From Novosphingobium sediminicola (GTDB lineage Bacteria > Pseudomonadota > Alphaproteobacteria > Sphingomonadales > Sphingomonadaceae): a DNA stretch of 64,000 nt. Position 1 is the first letter of the stretch. Each line of letters begins with the position of its first letter. The stretch is from contig NZ_JACIDX010000001.1 of the NCBI RefSeq assembly GCF_014196525.1, positions 124,001-188,000 of the forward strand. The letters are read 5' to 3'. The notes beneath the pieces were generated by a model. That model worked only from the letters and a program-made list of their open reading frames with translations, made no database searches and was not told where the DNA came from. Positions 1-8,799 of the stretch are shown one piece after another. Made by a program: the position numbers and the translations under genes.

Positions 1-1057
1 AACGCGCCCGCGCCTCCAGACGGCGGTTGAGGATCGAGAGCGCCAGTTGGTCCAGCATCAGGCCCTGATTATAGACCACCGTATCCTGCTTTTCATGCCA
101 GGGGCGCAGCACGGCATAGATCAGCGAGCGCGGCACGGTCGGCTCGATCAGCACTTGCGCGGCGCCCACCGGATTGGCCGGATCGGCGCCGGGAGGCGTG
201 GCGGGCGCGCCAAAATCGGGATCAGGCGTGGCGGGCCCTGCGCCCTTCCATTCGCCAAACCATTTGGTCACCAGCGCGGCGGTCAGGCGCGGATCAGCGT
301 CGCCCGCCACCACCACCGTCACCTTTTCCGGGCGATACCAGCGCTGATGAAAGGCGCGCAGCGTGGTCTGGCGCGCGCCATTGATCGTTTCGACATCGCC
401 CACTGTGACATGCGAGGCCAGAGGCTGCCCCTCGGCCATCATCTTGCGCATGGCGATCATCAACCGCTCGGCCGTACCGCCCCTTTCACGCTTTTCGGCC
501 AGCACGATGGGCGCCTCGATGCGGATGTCGCTGTCCGACAGGTTGGGCGCAAAAACCATGCCCGAAATCAGCTTCATGCTCTCATCCAGCGTGGCGGGCG
601 AGGCATCGGGCAGGTCGATCTTATAGGTCGTGGCCGTGGGGGTGGTTTCGGCATTGGTGTCACTGCCGAAGGTCGCACCAAGACGCTGCCAGGTGGGGAT
701 CGCGGCGCCTTGCGGCAAATAGCGGCTCTGGCGGAACACCAGATGCTCGATCAGATGAGCGAAACCCGCCTCCTGCGGCTTTTCATGCATCGCGCCCACA
801 TCGACGCGCACGCGGATCGACACCTGCCCCGGCGGCACCTGATTGTTGCGCACGGCCCAGCGCACGCCATTGTCCAGCACGCCGAAGTACCATTCGCGGT
901 CATGAGGCACATCGCTGCCCTTATAAAGCCATGGCGCATCCTGAGACGGCAGCGGCGGCAAAGGCGAAGCAGTACGGGCGGAGCTTGTCTGAGCGCCGAT
1001 CAGCGCCAGCGAGATGACAAGCGAAAGCAGGCGAGGCGCGCGGGAGAAATGGCTCAT
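1..1057 (-). CDS. M16 (insulinase-type) zinc metallopeptidase, 3' end cut by window edge
   Basis: Reading the minus strand from an ATG at 1057 gives about 352 residues that run off the left window edge. The N-terminus has a hydrophobic segment (about residues 8-26) like a signal peptide or anchor, so the product is probably periplasmic. The inverted zinc motif HLIEH (His101, Glu104, His105) is present inside the typical 'GFAHLIEHLVF' context, and a downstream 'VLAEKRER' stretch would supply the third ligand. M16 peptidases are usually two homologous domains of about 450 residues each, so most of the protein lies outside the window. It is divergent from nfuA. A second M16 gene is at 33678-36530. 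Family call is firm; substrate unknown. Confidence 0.85.
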   Translation of the reverse strand, partial: MSHFSRAPRLLSLVISLALIGAQTSSARTASPLPPLPSQDAPWLYKGSDVPHDREWYFGVLDNGVRWAVRNNQVPPGQVSIRVRVDVGAMHEKPQEAGFAHLIEHLVFRQSRYLPQGAAIPTWQRLGATFGSDTNAETTPTATTYKIDLPDASPATLDESMKLISGMVFAPNLSDSDIRIEAPIVLAEKRERGGTAERLMIAMRKMMAEGQPLASHVTVGDVETINGARQTTLRAFHQRWYRPEKVTVVVAGDADPRLTAALVTKWFGEWKGAGPATPDPDFGAPATPPGADPANPVGAAQVLIEPTVPRSLIYAVLRPWHEKQDTVVYNQGLMLDQLALSILNRRLEARAR

Positions 1058-1194
1058 AATCCAAGCTATAGGGAGCGCTTCGATTAAAGGCCAGTGAACA
1101 GCGGCCACTTTACGCCGCCAAAACTGCAACATTTGCCTGACAAATGGCTTTTCCACCCTTGTCGATGCCGGTTAACGCTCCTAAATCAGCCTCC

Positions 1195-1770
1195 ATGTTT
1201 ATCGAGACGGAAACCACGCCCAACCCCGCCACGCTCAAGTTCCTGCCCGGGCGGCAGGTGATGGTGGCCGGCACCCGCGAATTTGTCGATGAGGAGCAGG
1301 CCGAAGCCTCGCCTCTGGCCGCTGCGCTGTTCAGCCTTGGCGACGTTACGGGCGTGTTCTTCGGCCGCGACTTCATCTCGGTAACGGCCGGGCATGGCGC
1401 TGGGTGGAGCGATCTGAAGCCGCAGGTCGTGGCCATGCTGCTCGACCATTTCATTTCCGAAGCCCCCCTGTTTGCCGCCGGAACCGCTGCAGGCATCAGT
1501 GTCCCGGCCGAAGAAGACTTTCCCGGCGACCGCGAGGAGGATGCCGACATCATCGACCAGATCAAGGATCTGATCGAAACCCGCATCCGCCCTGCCGTGG
1601 CCAATGACGGCGGCGATGTGGCCTATCGCGGTTTCCGCGATGGCGTGGTGTTCCTGCAGATGCAGGGCGCCTGTTCGGGCTGCCCTTCGTCTTCTGCCAC
1701 GCTGAAGAACGGGATCGAGAGCCTGATCAAGTATTACGTGCCCGAGGTGACCGAGGTTCGCGCCGCGTGA
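1195..1770 (+). CDS. nfuA: NfuA-type Fe-S cluster scaffold/carrier protein
   Basis: 191 residues. The N-terminal Nfu_N domain starts 'MFIETETTPNPATLKFLPG', the usual family beginning, so I chose the ATG at 1195. An in-frame ATG at 1144 would add 17 residues without a family match. The C-terminal NifU-like domain carries the CxxC cluster-binding motif in 'GACSGCPSSSATLKNGIE'. The protein assembles a 4Fe-4S cluster at a dimer interface and passes it to apo-proteins in the cytoplasm. It is the first gene of a run with tsaB and rimI; its stop overlaps the tsaB start by 4 nt, indicating translational coupling. The start context has only a weak ribosome binding site. Confidence 0.92.
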   Translation: MFIETETTPNPATLKFLPGRQVMVAGTREFVDEEQAEASPLAAALFSLGDVTGVFFGRDFISVTAGHGAGWSDLKPQVVAMLLDHFISEAPLFAAGTAAGISVPAEEDFPGDREEDADIIDQIKDLIETRIRPAVANDGGDVAYRGFRDGVVFLQMQGACSGCPSSSATLKNGIESLIKYYVPEVTEVRAA

Positions 1771-2459
1771 GCTTGCCATTGTCGGAGCCTGATCCGCGCA
1801 GCGGGCGCTGGCTGGCAATTGAATGCACGACCGAGGCCTGTTCGGTGGCGCTGTTTCAGGATGGCGCGCTGGTGGCGGGCGAATACCGGCAATTGGGGCG
1901 CGGCCATGCCGAAGCGCTGGTGCCGATGATCGCGGCCCTGCCCGAACGCGGGCGGGCCGGGGCAGTTGCCGTGGGTCGCGGGCCGGGTAGCTTTACCGGG
2001 TTGCGCATCGGCCTTGCCGCAGCGCGGGCGCTGGGGCTGGCGTGGAGCGCGCCGGTCTATGGCTATCCCACATTGGCGCTGATCGCCTCCATGGCGCTTG
2101 AGCGCGAGAATGGCCCTGTGCGCGTGGCCACCACCGGCGGCCATGGTGAATGGTTCACCCAGAGCTTTGACGGCAAGGGAATCGCGCTCGATGCGCTGCT
2201 CTCGCAAAAGCCGCAGGATGCGATGGCTCATGGTGAAACGCTGATCGCGGGCAGTCAGGCCGAGGCGCTGATCGCCGGGCGGCAGGCTGCGGGCGGCCCT
2301 GAAGGGCTGGCGCTGGCGCTGTGGCCCGATGCGCGCGCGGTGGCGGGCCTGAACCCGGCGCATTTCAGCGCCGATCTCAGCCCGCTTTACGGTCGCGCGC
2401 CTGACGCCCGACTGCCGGGTGGGCGCCTGCCCGATGCCCCCGCCACATCCGCCGCCTGA
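1767..2459 (+). CDS. tsaB: tRNA threonylcarbamoyladenosine biosynthesis protein TsaB
   Basis: 230 residues, GTG start overlapping the nfuA stop (GTGA). TsaB is an inactive paralogue of TsaD that forms the TsaB-TsaD-TsaE complex needed for t6A37 in ANN-decoding tRNAs. The family signature 'GRGPGSFTGLRIG' lies near residues 70-85, with the N-terminal 'AIECTTEACSVAL' phosphate-1-like loop of the ASKHA fold. The last 30 residues are rich in Pro, Ala and Arg and look like a variable tail. The tsaB-rimI pairing is common in bacteria, because TsaB and the GNAT acetyltransferase RimI are often encoded together. Confidence 0.92.
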   Translation: MSLPLSEPDPRSGRWLAIECTTEACSVALFQDGALVAGEYRQLGRGHAEALVPMIAALPERGRAGAVAVGRGPGSFTGLRIGLAAARALGLAWSAPVYGYPTLALIASMALERENGPVRVATTGGHGEWFTQSFDGKGIALDALLSQKPQDAMAHGETLIAGSQAEALIAGRQAAGGPEGLALALWPDARAVAGLNPAHFSADLSPLYGRAPDARLPGGRLPDAPATSAA

Positions 2460-2480
2460 TTCGCAGGATTTGCTAAAATC

Positions 2481-2957
2481 ATGATGCCCAGAGACGATGT
2501 TGACCGCATCATGGAAGTCATGGACGCCGCCTTTGACCCATTGTGGGGCGAGGCGTGGAACCGGATGCAGATCGAAAGTGCGCTGGCGATCGGCAACACG
2601 CATTACTGGTTGATCGCGCCCCACGGCGGCACGCCCGATGAAGGCGAGGAGGCCGCCGGCTTCGCGCTGGTCCGCCAGATTTTCGACGAGGCCGAACTGC
2701 TGCTTTTTGCCGTTTCGCCGCAATGGCGCCGCCGGGGCCTTGGCGCAAGATTATTAGGCAGAACATTAGACGACATGAAAAGATCGGGCGTCTGCAAGGT
2801 GATGCTTGAAATGCGACGCGGCAATCCGGCCGAATCTCTTTATCGCGCCACCGGCTTCGTCCCCGTGGGACTCAGGCCCAAGTATTACCGCTGCGCCAAT
2901 GGCGACAGGATTGATGCGGTGACCTTTTCCTTTCCCGCAGATGAACAGAACAACTGA
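2481..2957 (+). CDS. rimI: Ribosomal-protein-alanine N-acetyltransferase RimI (GNAT)
   Basis: 158 residues with a single GNAT fold. The acetyl-CoA binding motif A is visible as 'VSPQWRRRGLGARLLGR' (the R/Q-x-x-G-x-G/A pattern) near residues 79-95, followed by 'LEMRRGNPAESLYRATGF' typical of RimI-like enzymes. The family acetylates the N-terminal alanine of ribosomal protein bS18, although relatives have broader targets. It starts 21 nt after tsaB and is probably co-transcribed with nfuA-tsaB. Identification as RimI rather than another GNAT rests on both the motif and the tsaB neighbourhood. Confidence 0.85.
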   Translation: MMPRDDVDRIMEVMDAAFDPLWGEAWNRMQIESALAIGNTHYWLIAPHGGTPDEGEEAAGFALVRQIFDEAELLLFAVSPQWRRRGLGARLLGRTLDDMKRSGVCKVMLEMRRGNPAESLYRATGFVPVGLRPKYYRCANGDRIDAVTFSFPADEQNN

Positions 2958-3129
2958 TTGAGACGAAAAAAGGCGTCATTCCAATGTATGTTCAATTTTT
3001 CTAATTCTGCATCTTGAATAAATCTTGAAATCGTCGCAATAGAGCGTGGTGCAGCTGGGATGGAGCTGCATAAACAAAACAAACAAAAACAGACAATCGG
3101 GTCATAAGCAAAAGAGAAGGCTACATCCC
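2958..3129 (+). promoter_or_regulatory. AT-rich leader and likely promoter region of mucR
   Basis: This 172-nt gap before mucR is much more AT-rich than its surroundings, especially 2975-3030. It contains -35-like TTGAAT and TTGAAA blocks and an A-rich tract before the ATG. A small hairpin (GCAGCT, 7-nt loop, AGCTGC) lies at 3051-3069. MucR/Ros proteins bind AT-rich DNA and repress their own genes in other alphaproteobacteria, so this patch is a plausible autoregulatory target. The sequence composition is observed; the regulatory role is inference. Confidence 0.4.
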
Positions 3130-3573
3130 ATGAGCACGATCGAAGTCGATTCCAAGGAAACCCTCATCACCCTGACGTCGGACATTGTTGCCGCCCATGT
3201 CAGCAACAACAACGTCACGGTTGATGAAGTTACCGCCCTCATCACCAATGTTTTCAATGCCCTGTCCGGCCTTGGTCAGGCTTCGGTTCCGGTGGAAACG
3301 CCGCCCGAACCGGCCGTTTCGATCCGCGCCTCGGTCAAGCCCGATCACATTGTGTGTCTTGAGGATGGCAAGAAGCTCAAGATGCTCAAGCGCCATTTGG
3401 CGACTCACTATAACCTGACCCCGGAACAGTATCGCGCGCGCTGGAACCTGCCCGCCGACTATCCGATGGTTGCCCCCAACTATGCCGAAAAGCGCCGCGA
3501 ACTGGCCAAGTCGATCGGCCTTGGCCGCAAGCCCAGCGTCAAGCGCGGCCGCAAGCCCAAGGCTGCCGCCTGA
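3130..3573 (+). CDS. mucR: MucR/Ros family zinc-finger transcriptional regulator
   Basis: 147 residues. I chose the ATG at 3130, preceded by an AGAGAAGG ribosome binding site; longer forms translate the A-rich leader. The N-terminal half matches MucR ('VDSKETLITLTSDIVAAHVSNN', here the oligomerisation region). The C-terminal DNA-binding half reads 'CLEDGKKLKMLKRHLATHYN' then 'NLPADYPMVAPNYAEKRRELA' and a basic tail (KPSVKRGRKPK). In the classical Ros finger the second position of the pair is Cys; here it is Asp, a variant also seen in other MucR proteins. MucR proteins are H-NS-like global silencers. It lies between rimI and fur. Confidence 0.9.
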   Translation: MSTIEVDSKETLITLTSDIVAAHVSNNNVTVDEVTALITNVFNALSGLGQASVPVETPPEPAVSIRASVKPDHIVCLEDGKKLKMLKRHLATHYNLTPEQYRARWNLPADYPMVAPNYAEKRRELAKSIGLGRKPSVKRGRKPKAAA

Positions 3574-3629
3574 GCCAGCGTGGAAGCGGCGGTTTTGCCC
3601 CCGCTTATCACCGTATAGCAGGTTGAAGT

Positions 3630-3663
3630 TTTGCCCTGTCGGCTCCATAGTCGGCAGGGCAAA
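3630..3663 (+). terminator. Hairpin between mucR and fur
   Basis: A 9-bp perfect stem, TTTGCCCTG (3630-3638) with CAGGGCAAA (3655-3663), separated by 16 nt, lies between the mucR stop and the fur start. It is followed by a pyrimidine-rich CCTTTTCT stretch rather than a clean T-run. It may be a weak terminator or attenuator that separates mucR from fur. Confidence 0.45.
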
Positions 3664-3687
3664 CCTTTTCTAAGACACGGACCCCCA

Positions 3688-4116
3688 GTGCACCAGCAAA
3701 TCGACATCGAAACCCTTTGCCAGCAGCGTGGCCTGCGCATCACCGAGCAACGCCGCGTGATCGCCAAAGTGCTGTCGGAGAGCGACGATCATCCCGATGT
3801 GGACCAGTTGCACGCGCGCGCAACGGCGGTCGATCCGGGCATTTCGATCGCCACGGTCTATCGCACCGTGCGCCTGTTCGAAGAAGCGGGCATTCTGGAC
3901 CGCCACGATTTCGGCGATGGCCGCGCCCGTTATGAGGCGGCGCCTGAGGCCCATCACGACCATCTGATCGATGTGGAAACCGGGCATGTGATCGAATTCG
4001 TCGATCCCGAACTGGAGGCTTTACAGCGCCAGATCGCCGAAAGGCTGGGCTATCGCCTGGTTGACCACCGATTGGAACTGTTCGGGGTCAAACTGGAACG
4101 CGAAGCCAAGAAGTGA
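3688..4116 (+). CDS. Fur family metalloregulator (Fur/Mur/Irr type)
   Basis: 142 residues from a GTG at 3688; the upstream TTG extension would translate the preceding hairpin and has no family similarity. The winged helix contains 'RITEQRRVIAKVL' and 'GISIATVYRTVRLFEEAGI', the Fur recognition-helix signature. The dimerisation domain has the metal-binding 'HHDHLIDVETGHVIEF' stretch. The CxxC structural zinc motifs of E. coli Fur are absent, as is usual for alphaproteobacterial Fur/Mur proteins. It regulates iron or manganese homeostasis by metal-dependent DNA binding. Sequence alone does not settle whether it senses iron or manganese. Confidence 0.88.
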   Translation: MHQQIDIETLCQQRGLRITEQRRVIAKVLSESDDHPDVDQLHARATAVDPGISIATVYRTVRLFEEAGILDRHDFGDGRARYEAAPEAHHDHLIDVETGHVIEFVDPELEALQRQIAERLGYRLVDHRLELFGVKLEREAKK

Positions 4117-4118
4117 AG

Positions 4119-4150
4119 AAAAGGGCGGGGTCTGATCCCCGCCCTTTCTT
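4119..4150. terminator. Bidirectional terminator between fur and the aldo/keto reductase gene
   Basis: Perfect stem AAAGGGCGGGG (4120-4130) and CCCCGCCCTTT (4137-4147) with a TCTGAT loop. A T-rich tail follows on the plus strand and the A-rich side serves the minus strand. It lies between two convergent genes, so it can end both transcripts. Confidence 0.85.
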
Positions 4151-4153
4151 TAT

Positions 4154-5146
4154 TCAGGCAAATTCCTCGGTATCCATCGTCGCCTGCATCGCGGCGGGAT
4201 AGCGCGGGCCGGACACCGTGTTCTGGTTGATCAGCGCGTCCAGTTCGGCCAGCGTAGCATCCGAAGGGCGCCAATCCGGGCATTCAATATTCTCGCGCAG
4301 GTGATCCGGGTTGGTCGTGCCGGGGATCACATGCACGTGATCGCCGCGCGAGAGCACCCATGCCAGCGACAATTGCGCAGGGCTGGCTCCTTCCCGCTCG
4401 GCAATGGCGTTGAACGCATCGACCAGAGCGAGGTTGGTCGGCCAGTTGGCGCTGTTGAAACGCGGATGGGTCCGGCGCAGATCCTTCTCCTCCAGCTTCA
4501 CCGGATTGCGCACGCCATTGGCCAGCACGCCCCGCGCCAGCGGGCTGAACGCCACCAACGCCACGCCCAGCTCGCCGCAAGCCCGCAACACGCCCAGTTC
4601 GGGGTTGCGGGTCCAGAGCGAATATTCGGTCTGAACGGCGGTGACGGGACAGGCCGCATGGGCCTTGCGCAGCGTATCCGCGCTCATCTCCGACAGGCCA
4701 TAGCCGCCGATCTTGCCCTCACGGATCAGATCACCCATCGCGCCTGCGCTTTCCTCGATGGGAACGGTGAAGTCGCGGCGGTGCATGTAATACAGGTCAA
4801 TGTGATCGGTCTGCAGCGCCTTCAGGCTCTTTTCGACCTCGACCTTGATCGTTTCCGGCTTGCAATCGACATAGCGGCGCGGGCCGTCGGCAATCAGGCC
4901 CATCTTGCTGGCAAGGAAGAACTCGTTCCGGCGGCCCTTGAGCGTTGCGCCGATCAGCTCCTCATTCTTGCCGCCGCCATAGAGCCGCGCGGTGTCGAGA
5001 TGACCATAGCCCAGATCCAGCGCCAGATGCAGCAGCTTGGCGGATTCTTCGGGCGGCGGCGGCGCGGCATAGGCCCAGCTGACGTTCATACAGCCGAGGC
5101 CGACGGGGTTCACATCCTTGCCACCGAGTTTGCGGGTGATGGACAT
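4154..5146 (-). CDS. Aldo/keto reductase at the distal end of the PCA operon
   Basis: 330 residues. I chose the ATG at 5146 ('MSITRKLGGKDVNPVGLGCMN'); a longer frame would read into the repeat element. Catalytic tetrad residues of the AKR family are visible: Asp and Tyr in 'LDTARLYGGGKNEELIG', Lys in 'FLASKMG', His in 'YYMHRRD'. The fold is a TIM barrel using NADPH, similar to the AKR13/YajO-like class. It is downstream of ligC on the same strand, separated by repeat copy A. A role in reducing aromatic aldehydes or pathway semialdehydes is plausible but not shown by the sequence. Confidence 0.85.
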   Translation of the reverse strand: MSITRKLGGKDVNPVGLGCMNVSWAYAAPPPPEESAKLLHLALDLGYGHLDTARLYGGGKNEELIGATLKGRRNEFFLASKMGLIADGPRRYVDCKPETIKVEVEKSLKALQTDHIDLYYMHRRDFTVPIEESAGAMGDLIREGKIGGYGLSEMSADTLRKAHAACPVTAVQTEYSLWTRNPELGVLRACGELGVALVAFSPLARGVLANGVRNPVKLEEKDLRRTHPRFNSANWPTNLALVDAFNAIAEREGASPAQLSLAWVLSRGDHVHVIPGTTNPDHLRENIECPDWRPSDATLAELDALINQNTVSGPRYPAAMQATMDTEEFA

Positions 5147-5176
5147 TGTGGGGGTCCTTATTGAATGACGGTTTAT

Positions 5177-5400
5177 GCCTCCGGCGGGCAAAGGGACTTG
5201 TCCCTTTGCAATCCCATTAATGGGTTTATCGAGGCGTGCATCATCGGATTTGCCATGAACATGATAAAAGCCTGCGGCGCGGCGAGGTTACACTCGATAG
5301 CGCCGCAGGCTTTCCAATTTCAACGCAGCGTCCGACACAAAACGTCGAACCACAAACGCAACGAAGACAGTAACGGGAGCGCGAGGGTCCAGCCCCTCGC
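5177..5400. repeat. Intergenic palindromic element, copy A (between ligC and the aldo/keto reductase gene)
   Basis: 224 bp. It starts with GCCTCCGGCGGG (5177-5188), then a near-perfect hairpin GCAAAGGGAC-TT-GTCCCTTTGC, then the palindrome CCCATTAATGGG. A central hairpin has a 14-bp perfect stem, AAAGCCTGCGGCGC (5267-5280) with GCGCCGCAGGCTTT (5300-5313). The right end differs from copies C, E and F: it closes with a GCGAGGG...CCCTCGC hairpin (5381-5400), shared with copy B. It lies inside a same-strand gene pair, so it is transcribed with the lig operon. Confidence 0.9.
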
Positions 5401-5409
5401 ACCTAACCT

Positions 5410-6360
5410 TTACTTCTTCATCGCCTCCAACTGCACTTCCAATTCACCCAGCACACGATAGCAATCGAGCACCTTGCCGACCGACGAGTTCGGCTCGCGA
5501 CCTTCGCGGATAGCGGCGATAAATTCGCGGTCCTGCAATTCGATGCCGTTCATCGACACGTCCACCTTCGACACGTCGATGGCGTTTTCGCGGCCATCGA
5601 CCAGATCGTCATAGCGCGCGATATAGGTGCCGGTGTCGCCGATATAGCGGAAGAAAGTGCCCAGCGGGCCGTCATTGTTGAAGGACAGCGAGAGGGTGCA
5701 GATCGCGCCGCTTTCAGCCTTCAACTGGATCGACATGTCCATCGCAATACCCAGCACCGGATGGATCGGCCCTTCAATCGCATTGGCGGCGACGATCTTG
5801 CCCGCCTGATAGGCAAACAGGTCAACCGTATGCGCGGCGTGGTGCCAAAGCAGGTGGTCGGTCCACGAGCGCGCTTCGCCCTTGGCGTTCATGTTGGTGC
5901 GGCGGAAGAAATAGGTCTGCACATCCATCTGCTGGATGTTGAATTCGCCCGCCTTGATCTTGTTATGCACATACTGATGCGACGGGTTAAAGCGGCGCGT
6001 GTGGCCAACCATGCAGGTCTTGCCCGTTTCCTGCGAAACCTTCAGCACTTCCTGCGCATCGGCCCAGCTGTCGGCCAGCGGGATTTCGACCTGCACATGC
6101 TTGCCCGCCTTCATCGCGGCGATGGCCTGCGCGGCGTGCATCTGGGTGGGGGTGCAAAGGATCACCGCGTCCACGTCATCACGGGCCAGCGCATCGGCCA
6201 GTTCGGTCGAGCTGTGCTTGGCGCCGTACTTGGCGGCAACCGCGGCGGCCTGTTCGCCGGTGCGGCTGATGATCGAGGTGATTTCCACGCCGTCGATGTT
6301 TTTCAGACCATCGAGGTGCTTTTCGCCAAAGGCGCCGGCGCCGGCAAGGGCAATACGCAT
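5410..6360 (-). CDS. ligC: 4-carboxy-2-hydroxymuconate-6-semialdehyde dehydrogenase LigC
   Basis: 316 residues starting 'MRIALAGAGAFGEKHLDGL' at 6360. The Gfo/Idh/MocA-type Rossmann motif GAGAFGEKH is at the N-terminus, followed by 'VDAVILCTPTQMHAAQ' and the conserved 'EIPLADS' stretch. LigC oxidises the hemiacetal form of CHMS, the ring-cleavage product of PCA, to 2-pyrone-4,6-dicarboxylate with NAD(P)+. It follows ligB by 60 nt in the order ligJ-ligA-ligB-ligC known from Sphingobium SYK-6. Length matches the SYK-6 enzyme (about 315). The in-frame ATG 5 codons upstream is less likely. Confidence 0.93.
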   Translation of the reverse strand: MRIALAGAGAFGEKHLDGLKNIDGVEITSIISRTGEQAAAVAAKYGAKHSSTELADALARDDVDAVILCTPTQMHAAQAIAAMKAGKHVQVEIPLADSWADAQEVLKVSQETGKTCMVGHTRRFNPSHQYVHNKIKAGEFNIQQMDVQTYFFRRTNMNAKGEARSWTDHLLWHHAAHTVDLFAYQAGKIVAANAIEGPIHPVLGIAMDMSIQLKAESGAICTLSLSFNNDGPLGTFFRYIGDTGTYIARYDDLVDGRENAIDVSKVDVSMNGIELQDREFIAAIREGREPNSSVGKVLDCYRVLGELEVQLEAMKK

Positions 6361-6420
6361 GAGAGGATACTCCATTAAAGAGGAACCGCCGGAGCGCATG
6401 GAGCGCCCCGGCGTTCGGAA

Positions 6421-7711
<1,291 letters not shown>

Positions 7712-7767
7712 CTTCATTCTCCCAAACCCGCCCCCGCCCGGCGCACCGGACGGGGGCAAGTCGTTGA

Positions 7768-8793
7768 TTACAGGCCGCGCGCTTTCAGCTTGGCATCCAG
7801 ACGCGGGAACACACGGCGGGCATTGCCCTCAAAGATCGCGTGACGCTCGGCATCCGAAATCTCCAGAGCATCGACATAGCGCTTGGTATCATCGAAATAG
7901 AACCCGGTGGTGGGATCGATCCCGCGCACCGCGCCGACCATTTCCGACCCGAACAGGATGTTCTTATTGTCGATCACATCGGCCAGCAGGTTGATACCGG
8001 GCTGGTGATAGACGCAGGTGTCGAAAAAGATGTTGTTCATCAGATGCGTGTCGAGCGACGGCTTTTTCAGCATGTCGGCCAGACCGCGATAACGGCCCCA
8101 GTGATAGGGCACCGCGCCGCCGCCATGCGGGATGATGAAGCGCAGCGTGGGGAAGCGGCTGAACAGATCGCCTTCGAGCAATTGCATAAAGGCAATCGTG
8201 TCGGCCGCGATGTAATAGCCGCCCGTGGCATGCATCGCCGGGTTGCACGAACCCGAAACGTGGATCATCGCCGGAACGTCCAGCTCGACCATCTTTTCAT
8301 AGAAGGGGAACCAGTAAGGATCGGTCAGCGGCGGATGCTTGAAATGGCCGCCGCCCGGATCGGGGTTCAGGTTGCACCCGATAAAGCCCATTTCGGTGAC
8401 GCAGCGTTCCAGCTCGGCAATCGAATTGGTCAGGTCGGCCTCAGGCGACTGGGGCAGCATGCAGACCGGCTCGAACACGCCGGGGAACAGATCGACCACG
8501 CGCCCGATCAGATCGTTGCAGGCGCGCGCCCAAGGCACGGCCACGCTCTGATCGCCGACATGGGGGACCATCGCGCTGGCGCGGGGGCTGAAAATGGTCA
8601 GGTCCGCGCCGCGTTCCTTGATGAGGCGAAGCTGGTTGGCCTCGATCGTCTCGCGGATTTCATCGTCGCTGATCTTCGGATAGGCCGGAGCAGCAACGCC
8701 GGCCTTGAAGGCGGCCTTCTGTTCCTCACGCCACGCGTCATGCCCCTTGGGCAGCACGGTGTAGTGGCCATGACAGTCAATAATCAGGCTCAC
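7768..8793 (-). CDS. ligJ: 4-oxalomesaconate hydratase LigJ
   Basis: 341 residues, the same length as SYK-6 LigJ. The amidohydrolase-fold metal site begins 'IIDCHGHYT' (His8, His10), with 'PAMIHVSGSCNPAMH', 'IIPHGGGAVPYHWGR' and 'ILFGSEMVG' further along. LigJ hydrates 4-oxalomesaconate (after LigU isomerisation) to 4-carboxy-4-hydroxy-2-oxoadipate, the substrate of LigK. It is followed by ligA, ligB and ligC and preceded by the DUF1932-type gene 6 nt upstream, which makes these a single transcript. Confidence 0.95.
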   Translation of the reverse strand: MSLIIDCHGHYTVLPKGHDAWREEQKAAFKAGVAAPAYPKISDDEIRETIEANQLRLIKERGADLTIFSPRASAMVPHVGDQSVAVPWARACNDLIGRVVDLFPGVFEPVCMLPQSPEADLTNSIAELERCVTEMGFIGCNLNPDPGGGHFKHPPLTDPYWFPFYEKMVELDVPAMIHVSGSCNPAMHATGGYYIAADTIAFMQLLEGDLFSRFPTLRFIIPHGGGAVPYHWGRYRGLADMLKKPSLDTHLMNNIFFDTCVYHQPGINLLADVIDNKNILFGSEMVGAVRGIDPTTGFYFDDTKRYVDALEISDAERHAIFEGNARRVFPRLDAKLKARGL

Positions 8794-8799
8794 GGGGGT

